Shown: positions 1 through 10,594 of the stretch, one piece after another
Layout of the letters: each line of letters opens with the position of its first letter
How positions within the stretch are numbered: position 1 is the first letter of the stretch
Source: Lineus longissimus
Taxonomy: Eukaryota; Nemertea; Pilidiophora; Heteronemertea; Lineidae
NCBI RefSeq assembly: GCF_910592395.1
Contig: NC_088317.1
Location: 12,958,001 to 13,022,000 of the forward strand
Direction of reading: 5' to 3'
Length of the DNA stretch: 64,000 nucleotides
Program-made: the position numbers and the translations under genes
The notes under the pieces: generated by a model
The model's database searches: none
What the model was told of the DNA's origin: nothing
Seen by the model: the letters and a program-made list of their open reading frames with translations, nothing else

Positions 1-186
1 CGAAAACGTCGTCGGCGTAGCGCGATTTCAACGGCATCGAAGCGAGCCGTCCGGGCGGGATTAAAACTATCAGTTTCTAGAAAATGTGCATTTCGATTCG
101 AAAACCTTACCGATTTATGAGAAAGTGACGTAGTCATTTGTCGAAAACAGCTAAAACATTATATGGTGAAATTTGACACGAGTTAC

Positions 187-680
187 CCTTTAAATCATTC
201 ATTATACAACTTTTGACAATGCAGCACAGTTAAAGCGAACTGGAACCGCCGAGCCAGTTCGTATGACCTCGTTTTCATTTCCCGCGTATCGGGTGATCAG
301 AACGAGGCATGAATGAAACATGGCGCCTAGCTGTCAATCATTGAGTGACGTCACTACTATGGAATTTACTACGAAAACTCATGAATGAAAGATCGCATGA
401 CTCACGTGATTCTCACATGATTCTCAATGATAACAAATTGAACTGCGCATGCTCGGGCACTGGGGGCGGAGCTACAAATTTGAACTCGAATATGAAGTTG
501 GAAGTTGGACTTTCTCGGGCGGTGAAAGTCGAAAAGTTGAATAAATCGCTCGGCGGTTCCAGTTCCCTTTAAGTAGAAACTATGAGATTTGCGTTGATAC
601 CATTTTGACGTCCATGCAGTCACGCATGACTGAGCACCATGGCCATTTAAAATGACAGGCAGAAATCAACTTGTTCCAAG
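187..680. repeat. Left arm of a ~3.2 kb inverted repeat, split by a MITE
   Basis: The stretches 187-229 and 573-680, read through as if the intervening MITE were absent, match the reverse complement of 3238-3388 with scattered differences. Shared landmarks include TTATACAACTT, GCAGCACAG, TATGAG, GTTGATACCATT, GCATGACTGAG and CTTGTTCC. A mariner-class transposase remnant lies just inside the right arm, so the arms are plausibly the subterminal parts of one old Tc1/mariner-like element. That assignment is inference; the inverted homology is read directly. Confidence 0.75.
234..568. mobile_element. 335-bp MITE flanked by TTAA
   Basis: The ends are inverted repeats: AGCGAACTGGAACCGCCGAG at 234 and the complement of AGGGAACTGGAACCGCCGAG ending at 568. 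TTAA sits on both sides (230-233 and 569-572). The inverted paralogous copy at about 3345-3355 lacks the insertion and has TAAA where the target would be, which is an empty site. TTAA duplication and termini of this type are known for piggyBac and some Kolobok elements; the superfamily is inference. It has no coding capacity. Confidence 0.82.
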
Positions 681-989
681 CAGGGAAATTCCATGCAGTT
701 GTCGTCACACATGGTTCATTGTCAATGGTTCATTAATTTAAGAATGTTATGTCATAACTGGGAGGGGTATTTTCAGGCGCTTATGGTGGGCACAGTATGG
801 TGCTCCAGCACATCGCCTTCGCACAGTTCAGGGGCCATATTTGCGAAGGTGTCGGAACGTTTGCGTTACGACGTGTTTGCGATGGGTTTGCGGGCACGCT
901 AATTTTGCGATGCGTGGTATTTACGAATACCTCGCAAAGCCCTCTCAAAAATATTGCCACTTGGCCAGCACGCAAAGTTTTCGAGCGCT

Positions 990-1440
990 CGCAAAGTTCC
1001 ATATCATAATTTGAATCGACCAATCCTATCACATTAGGAATCCTGAAACGTTCTTCGTCGAAAATCCCTTCCTCAAATGGGCGTTGTTCATCTACTGTTC
1101 TAGGAAAATTGATTATTTCCTTCGACTTTGTTGCTAATGCATATGCCACGTCCTACAGTTGGTTGGTTTACCCCTGCTAGGTCTCCATAATCCAGCTGCA
1201 TCTGCCCTGTGGCGAAATACCTGAGTGCACACAGAACCTGCAATGCAGCTGGTATTGAATGCGACCTTGTTGTGGGCGGGTCCGTTATGACGTCTTTGAT
1301 GAGGTCAATGACTTCGAGCAAGATAGCACGTGGTATTCGGTATTTCTTGATCAACCATATGTCGTTGAACTTTTTAAGTGGATGAGTTCGATCCAGGAAG
1401 ACTCGATTGGCATACGTTGTCGCTCTACCTCATCCTCTCC
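990..1440 (-). pseudogene. Harbinger (PIF) transposase remnant, N-terminal part
   Basis: Conceptual translation on the minus strand, across one frameshift near 1150, gives RVFLDRTHPLKKFNDIWLIK, then KYRIPRAILLEVIDLIKDVI, then ALQVLCALRYFATGQMQ, NQPTVGR, VAYALATKSKEIINFP and FRIPNVIGLVD. This is collinear with residues ~20-151 of the intact Harbinger transposase at 54207-55241 in this window (for example VFRDRRNPLDIF, KRYRFSREGIL, IALQYYATGTFQ, FPGVIGCVD). It stops just after the first catalytic Asp (IGLVD); the rest of the DDE domain is lost and nothing is functional. It belongs to a different Harbinger lineage from the intact copy, since identity is modest. Confidence 0.85.
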
Positions 1441-2714
1441 AAGTAGAAGTATTAGGGCCATTCTGCTTTCTTCACAGGCTAAGACTAGACTGGTAGTCTT
1501 ACACGGGTCAAAATATTCAAGTAATTGCCGTATACATCCATAGTGTTATGCAGCTGTTGAACCACCCAGTTGATCCATCACCATGTTCACCTTAAGGTCG
1601 ATCTATACCCATGCGTGGCGCAAAACTGTCCAACTTCGACTCGTGACAATTCATTGATAACAATGATTCAACAAAAATTATGGTACGGTACGTTACGTAT
1701 GAAGCATCTAAGTCAACTTCCCCCCCCCCCCAAATAACTGGATCGTATTTATGGATTACCTCGAAAAATGTATTATGCAAAATATGCATAAAATGCATAT
1801 TTTTTTTCGGAAAGTCAAAAAATCACCTTCATCAATTTTATGTCAACATGCTATGTTGCATCGAAGCATACTCTGTTGGAAAGGACGCAGCCATCCCTAG
1901 CGGCGCATGTCCATATAACCGCCGATCACTTAAAAAAATCTAATTATGCATATAATAAACGAAGTAGAACTTTTACTCAACATAATTTATCTATTTCGGA
2001 AATTTCGCGGAAATCTTCTGGAAAAACCCTAAATCCGCAGTAATACGGACAAGCTCCAGTTGGTTACAGCACATTTCCATTTTCAAAATTTGAAAAACGT
2101 TTTAGAAAAGTGGAGAAAAACTGCTTGTCAATGACATTTTGAAACTTTATCACTCACGACGGTTTGTTTACTATTTACAACACGAGCCATTAGAGTGCGT
2201 TTCGAAATAGTATGCGCAAATCAGCGGACCATTGAAAACCTAGGCATATAATTGCTGTCACATTTCAGGGTTGTGGTTAGGCATCAATAAAAATTCCTCG
2301 AGCGCTGACTCTGCCTAAAATTGGCGAACAGAGTCTAAGCAATTATGATTCATTATCTTACACTCCAATGGGTAGCTTGGAATGTGCTTGGCTTGGGAAA
2401 ACCACTTGATCCAACCTTGTTATTTTATATCAATTAAACTGTTGACTGAATATGGCTGCGCTAGGGCCATGAAATGGAACACCCTATATGTTCCCGTTTG
2501 ATAAGCTTGTCAGTATCAGCCTACTAGTCATCAAAATGAACTTATTGATGGAGATGATTGCTAAATATACGCATTGGTTGACTTTTATTAATGTTATGCA
2601 TATTGGTAGTTTGGAAAAAATTACTGTAAGAACAGGAGAGATACCTTTCATTTGAATACAATATTTCCAAACAGGAAACCTTGACGGCCACTGCTTTGTT
2701 CGAAGAACGATTAA
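1441..2714. other. Non-coding stretch, nothing recognised
   Basis: AT-rich sequence with a short C run near 1720-1730 and no open frame resembling a known family. It may be interior sequence of the decayed transposon whose arms lie at 187-680 and 3238-3388. I see no repeat structure in it. Confidence 0.4.
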
Positions 2715-2736
2715 TCACTCTAAACCGCCCAGCGTA

Positions 2737-3062
2737 GTGGCCACCAAGGTCACCAGATTTGACTCCCTGTGATTTGTTTCTCTGGGGTATACATGAAGAA
2801 CAAGGTTTATGCGACTCCAGTTCAAGGTCAAGCAGAAGTAAGAGCTCGCATAATTCGGGAGGTCAATGATTTGAGGGACAATCCATATATTGTACCAAGG
2901 GCTGTTCAGGATATGTGGCAACGTTCGCTTTATCCGGTGGGTCAGTAATAATACTAAGAACTCGCATAATTCGGGAGGTCAATGAGTTGAGGGACAATCC
3001 AGAGATTGTGATAAGGGCGGTTCAGGATATATGGCAACGTTGTCAAACGCATCCAAAGAGGA
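2737..3062 (+). pseudogene. Tc1/mariner-class transposase C-terminal remnant
   Basis: The frame beginning near 2740 reads WPPRSPDLTPCDLFLWG, the diagnostic block around the last catalytic position of mariner/Tc3-like transposases (typically SPDLTPxDFFLWG). A one-base insertion then shifts the frame, after which MKNKVYATPVQGQAEVRARI and IREVNDLRDN follow. The tail is present twice as a direct repeat (2842-2923 and 2957-3039): the second copy reads RTRIIREVNELRDNPEIVIR. N-terminal DNA-binding and upstream DDE portions are absent. It is a dead fragment. Confidence 0.82.
2842..3039 (+). repeat. Direct partial duplication of the transposase tail
   Basis: Two ~82-bp copies, 2842-2923 and 2957-3039, share CTCGCATAATTCGGGAGGTC and flanking bases with about 10 differences. 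The 33-bp spacer is unrelated. It is a local tandem duplication within the mariner remnant. Confidence 0.85.
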
Positions 3063-3093
3063 GGGGGTCAACGTAGAGGGTAATGTGGCTTAA

Positions 3094-3216
3094 TAGTGAG
3101 GTTTCGCAACCACCCGTTTAGGCCCTACGACGACGTTTATCTATTGTGTGAGTTTACCTTAACAATAGATAAACGTCGTCGAAGGGCCTAACCGGGCGGT
3201 TGCGAAACCTCCCTAA
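3094..3216. mobile_element. ~120-bp hairpin element
   Basis: A near-perfect inverted repeat: left arm 3098-3147 (GAGGTTTCGCAACC...) pairs with right arm 3162-3212 (...GGTTGCGAAACCTC), with a 14-bp loop and about five mismatches. It is too short to encode anything. It is a MITE-like palindrome lying between the mariner transposase tail and the right arm of the host element. Confidence 0.8.
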
Positions 3217-3237
3217 TGTCAAGCTTGAATTTTCCAA

Positions 3238-3388
3238 CTTGGAACAAGGTGATTTCTGCATGTCTTTTTCAAGACTATGGTCCTCAGTCATGCATAACAG
3301 GTTGGACGTCGCAATGGTATCAACACAAAGCTCATAGCTTCTACTTTACTGTGCTGCAATGAGAGAAGTTGTATAATGAATGGTTTAA
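3238..3388. repeat. Right arm of the inverted repeat; carries the empty MITE site
   Basis: The reverse complement matches 187-229 joined to 573-680. The junction reads GCAGCACAGTAAAGTAGAAG, without the 335-bp MITE, so it serves as an unoccupied paralogous site. Confidence 0.78.
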
Positions 3389-3424
3389 AATATTGACCCA
3401 TTTTGCTAGGATTACCTTTTTTAT

Positions 3425-3450
3425 GAGACACCCTGTACACAGGGTGTCTC
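3425..3450. repeat. 26-bp palindrome resembling abutting mariner termini
   Basis: GAGACACCCTGT and ACAGGGTGTCTC are separated by AC. TACAGGGTGTCTC-like ends are typical of the mariner/Tc3-like families that encode the SPDLTPCD motif, and the MITE at 5478-6045 has TACAGTGTGTCTC ends. This may be two termini in contact, or a palindrome left after a deletion. Confidence 0.55.
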
Positions 3451-3676
3451 TTGCATACATGCAAGAAAGTGTTAAAATTATTGATGCCACTGTACGTCAG
3501 TAATTAGCTTAAATCAAAACTAATTATTTTCATGTTCCTATTATTTGCACGTCTATGTAGCTTAATGCAGGTAAAATATCCCTGGTCATATATCATACAA
3601 TGTAACAATTAGTCACTTGCCGTTAGATAAAATCAGCTCTTGTTCCACAATTTCATCTTCAAATTCCTAACCTTAG

Positions 3677-6600
3677 ATCACCCGGGTCCGCAACATTCGT
3701 CTTGGATCGGGGCATGGTGGATCGGATTCCTCGCCATTGGGGTCATAGTTATCCTGTCGGGCGTCCCGCTCTTGTTTTACCCTAAGCACCTACCAAAGGC
3801 CAAAGAAAGAAAAGTAGCGACAGCAGCCCCAAGCCCTGCGATATCACCGAGTCGAAGCACAGTAGAGAGTGCGGCGGATGAGGAAGGCGAGATGTTGGCT
3901 AAAAGTAAGGACAATCAAGAAAAAACATGTTTTGTTTTGCACGCGCATCCAGTTTGGTTGCCAATGTAAGCATAGATAGGCCTGCTGGTAAATTGATTGA
4001 CCGGGTAATCGCAGAGTTCAGCAGCGTCACATATAGAAATTGCGGCGCACCAGTCTGACTCTCACTCCGAGGTTTCATGATCAATTCGATATAATTTAAT
4101 TGACGAACGATTTCATATTGATTTTCAGTGAGATTCGAAAGGGGGACACTGGCTTCGTAGGCCAATAGTGGCATGGACTTTTCGTGGGACCTAAGAATTC
4201 ATACATAAGATGATTATGGTGAAATGAGGTCGACGGTACCCTAAAACTTCGAACCTTGTAAATTCGCCGAGGATATGTCCTAAAAGGTCAAAATGTAGTC
4301 CTTGGATTGATTTGATTGGATGAAATAAGTCGTCGATGGAACGCCACGACGTGTGAAGACAAACGTTTTTTTGTTTTTTTTCGGATTTGATTATTTTGTT
4401 ACTAATACTCTCTTCGACTCGAGAGTTTAGGAAATCCTAAATTCTTCGTTTCGTGATTTGCAGGTTTCCCTAAAAGTGTCTGGAAGCTGCTTAGAAATAC
4501 CGTTTTCATTGTTTTTGTAATTGGGAGTATGGTGAACGTAGCGGCTGGCACGGGGTTCATGGCGTTTCTACCTAAATATATAGAGTCGCAGTTTCATGTC
4601 GACACATTCACTGCCAACATGGTTGCAGGTAAGGACTTTCCTCTAAGGGACAATCCAGCGATTGTTTTAGTATATTGTTATATCTGAAATGGAAAGTTTC
4701 TTCATTTATGACACCGTTCGTGACTTCATCAAAAGGTGTTACATGTATGCTATCGAGGGATGTTTACTACCATCATGTTGACTTGTACCTGCCAACAAGG
4801 TTTAGAGAGGAATGATGAAGGTCTTGGGTGACAAGCAAAAAATGGTTCGCGTGAAGATAAGGCGTTCGCGATTTTTACTAGAAAACCGTGGCAATCTGCA
4901 CTTAAGTCTAGCTTTTCAAAGATGACACCAATATCTATCACTTTCTAGCGGGGACAACCTTGTCCGGTGCCCTCGGAACGGGTATCAGCGGGCTGCTGAC
5001 ATCACGAATCAGGATGAGGCTGAATGACCTTTTCTTTCGGACAGTCATAGGTGTGGCTGTTGCCGCAATTTTAATCCTTAGTTTGATGTCATTTGGGTGT
5101 CCTGAAATTCAAATTTCGGGATATAACCAGAAAACGTGAGTAAAATATACATTCTCACACAGACTCAGAAAATGTAGCTGTATGCCCACCATCACATAAA
5201 ATGTCGCGCAAAATACTACGAAAACTTCATATTCTGAGCCTCGTCCAAGATAACTTGATCACTTGCCCTTCGCGACAGCCTATACAGAAGATTTTGGGTA
5301 AGATAAGGTAAATCGGACTGGAAGTCGTAAAATTTATCTGAAAATTTCTATTATTGAAGAGACAACTTGGGCATAAGATATTTTGTTTTTTTCATAAAAA
5401 AATGACTTCCAGTACGACCGCGACTTCTCTAAACAGGATAATTGAAAAATCATTGAACTGAAATAAACAACACACTATACAGTGTGTCTCAGAAAGTTTG
5501 TCGAATTAAATTCAATAAAATTGGCAGTACATCGCAGCTACAGGGTTAACATAAGGTCTTATCCAACAGGTAACTTGTCATTGTAACGGGTGGCGTTAGA
5601 GGGTCTTTTCTAGGCATAGAATTGATACCGCCCATGGGGAACTACCTGACGTAACGGACCGCTCGCGGATCACTGCGTTGGACAATTTTGTTACAGCATG
5701 CCGAAATTAGGCCAGGCTCGGTCGAAGGTGAGCGGTTCATTGACCTGCCGTACAATTGCTTGACGTGGGCTCCGGTGTGCAAAGGATAGTAGTCCTAGGG
5801 CTGATAGTCCGTGTAACAATAGCCCGCATTGCTAAATGTTTTGGTTAGGGTTAGCGTTACAATAGATCATGCTGCTTAATTGATCAAATACAATGCTACC
5901 GGACTATGACTCCAGGGGGACTATATCCACTGTCACACCGTCACAGTGTTTTATCTGTGAAGTAATTCATATATTGACCCTCTTCAGATTGATGGTGCCG
6001 CATAAATGCCAATTTGATTCGACAAACTTTCTGGGACACACTGTATAGGAAGGGGTGTAACCATAGGCCTGCCTGAAATTCACAAACCATGTCCAACATG
6101 CACAAAACTCGCAACAATGGCGAAAGTCATTATCAGATATCAGAATAAGTGTGATGCTACACAGGTGGCGGTGCATGGTGGCAGGCGGGGGTATTATCCC
6201 CTCGCTATGTAAATCTCACGCCCAAGTTGTCCCTTTTAAATGCCGATGGTGGTTGTTTGACGTTGACCGTGACATATTCAATCGAAGAGGTAATAAAACT
6301 TCTTAAAGCTTTTAAAATATTCTGAATCTTTTTCTTTACCTTGTCGTTGTAGCAATTTGAGTGGTTCATCCTTGTCCGCAAACCAAACATGCGATCAGTC
6401 CCACTGTCCCGGAAGGCTATATGAGCCAGTCTGTGGTTCGAATGGTGTCACGTACTACTCGCCGTCCCACGCAGGCTGTGATGAGGGAGAAAGTGACATC
6501 GGTGTGAGTATTTTCTGTAGAATTGCCATATGTCATATTCTGAAAATCAGACTATCTTAACTTAAAAGGTTTCAGGACATTGTCAAGTATATTCAGTACA

Positions 6601-9338
6601 TGTAGTTCGAATAATTACATGTATACTGTTATCATGGTGCAAATGGTGCAAATAGCAAATGCGAGCAATGTTCTGTACTCATATTTATTATCAATGCTTT
6701 GAGGCGTCGGCTCGCCTTCGAATCATTTTGGATCCATCATTCTCTCTCCTCTATTAGATAATATGTAACTGATGCCAAAAAAGGGAAAACTGGCATAATG
6801 CCAAAATACCTCGACCCCCACATTGGTTTAAATTAAATCTGATGCACAATTCCTAGAATTTATTGCTAAGACTTCTTCTTATTTCTTTCCTATCCTCTAG
6901 AATTCCATTGGATGATAATTTCATTTTATATGTATAATTTTAAGTGGAACCCTATCATAGGTCTATGACCCCTCGATCTGGGCGTCCCCATTGAGTGCCA
7001 TCATTGTCTTCATTCGACTGTTTTTATTTTTATGCTGATTATTCGATAGTTTATCCTACGTCTTCTTGTTATAATGGTGCTTAATAAATCTTATAAATTA
7101 AGACTTTGTTTATTTTCTCAAAATTGATTATTTTTACAATGCATGCATCTATACGAAGTTGAAATTGTCATAATGTATTTCTAGTTCGGATGTTCGAAAT
7201 TTTATATGAAGGGGTTAGGTGTGCAGTACAGACAAATTACTTTAAAGTTCAACATAAGCCTTATCTTTGTCAGTGAACCCACCGCCTGTCTTCACTTAGA
7301 TACCAAACCAAATCTGTGACATGTTAATTTATTTCTAGACAAGGGGCTTCATTTGATCTATTACTTTATACGATTTGGCGCTTCATGTACTTTCTGTGAA
7401 TATTGTTACAAGTCATGCTCCTAAAAACAGAATTGTGACATCATAATGGGAAAATATGAAACATTGCATCTTTCTATTCATAGTTTTCTGGTTGTGATTG
7501 CGTCGGAAATAATGCAACTTCCGTGCCCGGAGCCTGTCACTCTGACTGCGATATGCTCATCCCCTACGCGTTGTGTTTCATAATTCTCATCTTCCTTGCC
7601 CATCTGACAACCATGCCACTCATAATGGTATCAATAAGGTATGTTAAGAAACGGTGTGTTTCTTCCCAATTGTGCAATGTGCCGCAACCCTAATTGTGCA
7701 ATGTGCCGCAACCCCAATTGTGCAATGTGCTAAAATGAACAAAATTGGGTCTAAAATAATCACTGTTTAGCTTGGGGAATTGGTCATTTAGTTTACATAG
7801 CTGCTATTGATCATCTTGGTAGTAACATTCGCATATGGAGTCTGAATATATCCTTCTAAAAGTTTCATATTTTTTTAAAGAGATCCAGTTGTGCCACAAG
7901 TCTTTATTTAGACTAGCTGTATGTAGTAAAAATAAAAAAATGGTGATTACCTCTTATGCAGTTCATTGACTGGAGTCAGTACTGTTATGCAACATTATGC
8001 AATGTTACCCAGATTTCCACTTCACATAAACAACTACCTGGGGGAACTCGAAACTGCTACGTTTTATCAATGGAAGCTTATTCCCGCCTTAGGTTTTAAC
8101 TGGGTCGTTCAAAACTTCCCATTTTATAAGCGTTTCGCTACAAGTTTCCTTTAATGGACCCGGCGGTTAATATCTACTGCACTTCACAGTTTGAGACAGT
8201 GCGCTATGCGCCTAAGCCTCGGCAAGCAAAACCGCGTGGTATGGTGCAATATTATTGGGAAGCAGTCAGAAAGCATTTAAAACCATCGTAAGATTTGAGA
8301 TGAATTAGGAAATATAAATTGATGCACCACTGTCAGTACTAATTATCTCACCAAACCGCTCGAATTCGAAAGGAACAAAAATGTTGGCTCTTTGCTCGTG
8401 GTTTCGGTTAGCCAACCAAAACTTCTAGTTCAGTATCAATTCATTTAGCTATGGGTCAATAGAACATACTTGTGTTCGCCTACTTCACCTAATTTAAGAC
8501 AATGTGTTACGACATTTGTACGTGGCAGTCCTAATATTTCAGTTATTCATTTCCCTCGACCGACGCACATTTCTCCACTTATGTTTTAGATCCGTAGACG
8601 AAGATGACAAATCGCTAGCATTGGCGTTAATCAACATTGCTCTTAGTATTGGCAGTAAGTACATGTATCAAGCTAATCATCGTTTTGACATAAAAGCAGC
8701 AGGAAGCTCATTTTGTCTTCATGCTAATTCAAAGTCATACAATGTCCATACGTGGAATCCAACGAAATGTATCTTCTTTGGCTAGAATGAACTCGTATGA
8801 ATCAAATGTCCTTCGATAATAAGTTTTCAACGTAGCAAGTAATATTTCCCAGGCGTCCGTCTTTGACTGCCCAGTTATGCGTCGATCTCGCTGGTAGAAT
8901 GAGTGCCGAATGTGGAATCAGGTTGTACATTGTGAGATTGTCACCATGTTCATGATTTAGCTACATAAGTCTTTACAGTAGACGTTTACTGTTTTCGCAA
9001 ATTTACGAACTAACCTACATGTTTCAGTCTTTCCCGTGCCTGTCCTCTTCGGGTGGCTCTTGGACAGCCTCTGCCTGGTGACGGAATCAAGCTCCGGCTG
9101 CAACCTGGATAAGTCCGAGTTATGCCTCGTCTACGACAATGAGGCCATTCGGTACAGCCTACATGGTGTGACCTTTGGATTACGCTTTCTGTGTCCGATA
9201 TTGTACATGTTGTGTTGGTTTCTCTCGAGGAATATGGTATTTCCTGGAGATAAGACCGATAAAGATGAGAAGAAACAGCAAGAATTCAAAGATGAAGTCA
9301 AAGAAAAAGACAAGGAGGAGGATGTTGGAAACTATTGA
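3677..9338 (+). CDS. Organic anion transporter (OATP/SLCO family), C-terminal seven exons
   Basis: Sodium-independent transporter of amphipathic organic anions in the plasma membrane (OATP/SLC21 family). Coding exons, all GT-AG and phase-consistent: 3677-3904, 4464-4628, 4949-5135, 6353-6503, 7484-7638, 8590-8654, 9028-9338 (TGA). They give about 419 residues. Visible features in order are the WIGAWWIGFL signature and TM6, then FPKSVWKLLRNTVF, TM7 to TM9, a large extracellular Cys-rich Kazal-like loop (YEPVCGSNGVTY...AGC...CDC...C...C), TM10 (MLIPYALCFIILIFLAHLTT), TM11-12, and a Lys/Glu-rich cytoplasmic tail ending EEDVGNY. Family members run to about 650-700 aa, so the N-terminal ~250 residues (TM1-5) are missing; no upstream exon is visible in 1-3676. 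Oddity: the usual loop motif SPCHAGC reads SPSHAGC, so one conserved disulfide cysteine is Ser. The subfamily cannot be assigned. Confidence 0.93.
5478..6045. mobile_element. 568-bp mariner-type MITE in an OATP intron
   Basis: Terminal inverted repeats of about 30 bp: TACAGTGTGTCTCAGAAAGT at the left and its complement (ACTTTCTGGGACACACTGTA) at the right, continuing to TTTGTCGAAT. Flanked by TA on both sides (5476-5477, 6046-6047). It has no transposase; the short frames inside are fortuitous. Terminus and TA duplication fit a Tc1/mariner superfamily parent. It lies between OATP exons 4949-5135 and 6353-6503. Confidence 0.87.
6143..6239 (+). repeat. Dispersed ~97-bp intronic repeat, copy 1
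   Basis: Aligns to 26877-26973 (PTGR1-like intron 1) in the same orientation. Shared blocks include AAGTGTGATGCTAC/TAGTGTGATACTAC, GCGGT.CATGGTGG and CACGCCCAAGTTG.CCC. The class is unknown and it could be a SINE fragment. Confidence 0.6.
7666..7730. repeat. Short minisatellite, ~24-bp unit, 2.6 copies
   Basis: AATTGTGCAATGTGCCGCAA with a CCC(C/T) spacer is repeated head to tail immediately downstream of the OATP exon ending at 7638, inside the next intron. Confidence 0.85.
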
Positions 9339-9781
9339 ACCAGAAACATACATTTATTGCCGTGTACTGGTTCGAAACATATTTTGAAACTTGTTGTGCT
9401 CAGACGTTCGTTTTGACAGCCAAACAGACGGGGCCGACATTGGTTACCAACAGTGGGCGACAGTGGGCTATCTATATTTAGTTTGAGCTATATACATAGG
9501 CACGTAGAGTAAGGGTCAGGAGCGGAGGGACGGTCATGGTTAGAAGCAGAGAGTTTGTTAGGTTTAAAATAGATTGGACATGCAATGCTTTTCATAACTG
9601 TAGTTAAAGTGAGTACCTAAAATTAACCAGAAACCTTTGGGTAGATTTTAGGTCGCATGTGGCTCCAATGCGCCCACTTAAGTTCGGTTGGCTATTCCCG
9701 CGAAGAACAGACGCTGGTTCATGGAGACGCCAGTTTACATCGTGCGACATCACGAGATGGTCTCAGCTATATATTGACCTC
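9339..9781. other. OATP 3' flank and spacer
   Basis: The OATP 3' UTR presumably starts here, but no canonical AATAAA is evident within about 400 bp of the stop. No other feature was recognised. Confidence 0.4.
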
Positions 9782-10151
9782 TATAGCATTCCGCGAAGAT
9801 GACGTCACTGCAGCTGCTGCCCTCTATTTCCCCATCGCTGAATTACAGGCAATGTCGGACAAACATGCGGTTTCGTAATGGATTCAGGCTTTCTAACTGG
9901 GGCAGTTAGATGCAATCTGGCACATGTCCGAGTGTTGGAAATACTACATAATTGTTCTGAATATTTCTCTCTATGATTCTATGGTATCATTCATGCTAAA
10001 AACAATGCAGGGTCAAAGATAATTGACTTTGAAATAAGCTCAAATGCGTAGAAATAAGTGTCGATGTCCGACTGTCACGTGACTAAAACGTCATCAATAT
10101 CTTATGCAAATGACCTTGTGAGCTATAAATAGTAACTTCGCGGAATGCTAT
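9782..10151. mobile_element. ~370-bp MITE with TAGCATTCCGCGAA ends
   Basis: TATAGCATTCCGCGAA at the left and TTCGCGGAATGCTAT at the right form a 15-bp inverted repeat. The first 294 bp (9783-10076) recur almost identically at 12943-13236. It has no coding capacity, and the target duplication is unclear. Confidence 0.7.
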
Positions 10152-10262
10152 TGCGACGGTGTGGTGTTGTTGACGCAAGTACTTAATAAGGCGTCCCGCC
10201 CAGCAAAACGTTGAACTGTTGTTATTTTCCAGTCAACGTAGAGCATGGTGAATAGAATACCA

Positions 10263-10343
10263 CCCCCCCCCCCCCCCCCCACTCAGCAAATTTAAGGGGA
10301 GGGGCGCAGTCCTCGTACCAATATCCTAATGCCCCCCCCCCCC
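10263..10343. repeat. Two poly-C tracts
   Basis: An uninterrupted C run at about 10263-10280 and another at about 10332-10343 bracket a GGGGAGGGG-containing segment. On the minus strand these are G tracts capable of quadruplex formation. They sit just outside the left end of the foldback element. Confidence 0.85.
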
Positions 10344-10566
10344 ACCCCTCACCAGCTGTCTGAAAAAAAACAATCACCTGTAGCGAGCTAAAACTAATCC
10401 TCAAAATGAAAGAATTTAGCAGGAATTTTCCAGTAATGAAAGCAAAAAACCTCTGTTGCATCATAGTTCTCCCATACATTGTGAAAAAGAACGAAAATTA
10501 AATGAAATAAAAAAGTGACTTTTGGACATTTCAAAAATTGCCTGTTACTTAATGAAGGGACTGGAT

Positions 10567-10594
10567 TAGCTGGGTCCAAATACATCAGATAATA
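10567..10594. repeat. 28-bp target-site duplication of LINE A (3' side copy)
   Basis: Begins TAGCTGGGTCCAAATACATC and ends ATAATA. Identical to 13237-13264. The two copies bracket LINE A plus the 294-bp MITE-derived filler. Confidence 0.85.

Noticed and set aside
1-3676. Upstream OATP exons
   Set aside because: No TM1-5 OATP signatures are visible in any frame; only transposon debris is present.
10222-10479. Gly-rich minus-strand frame
   Set aside because: It is produced by the poly-C tracts.
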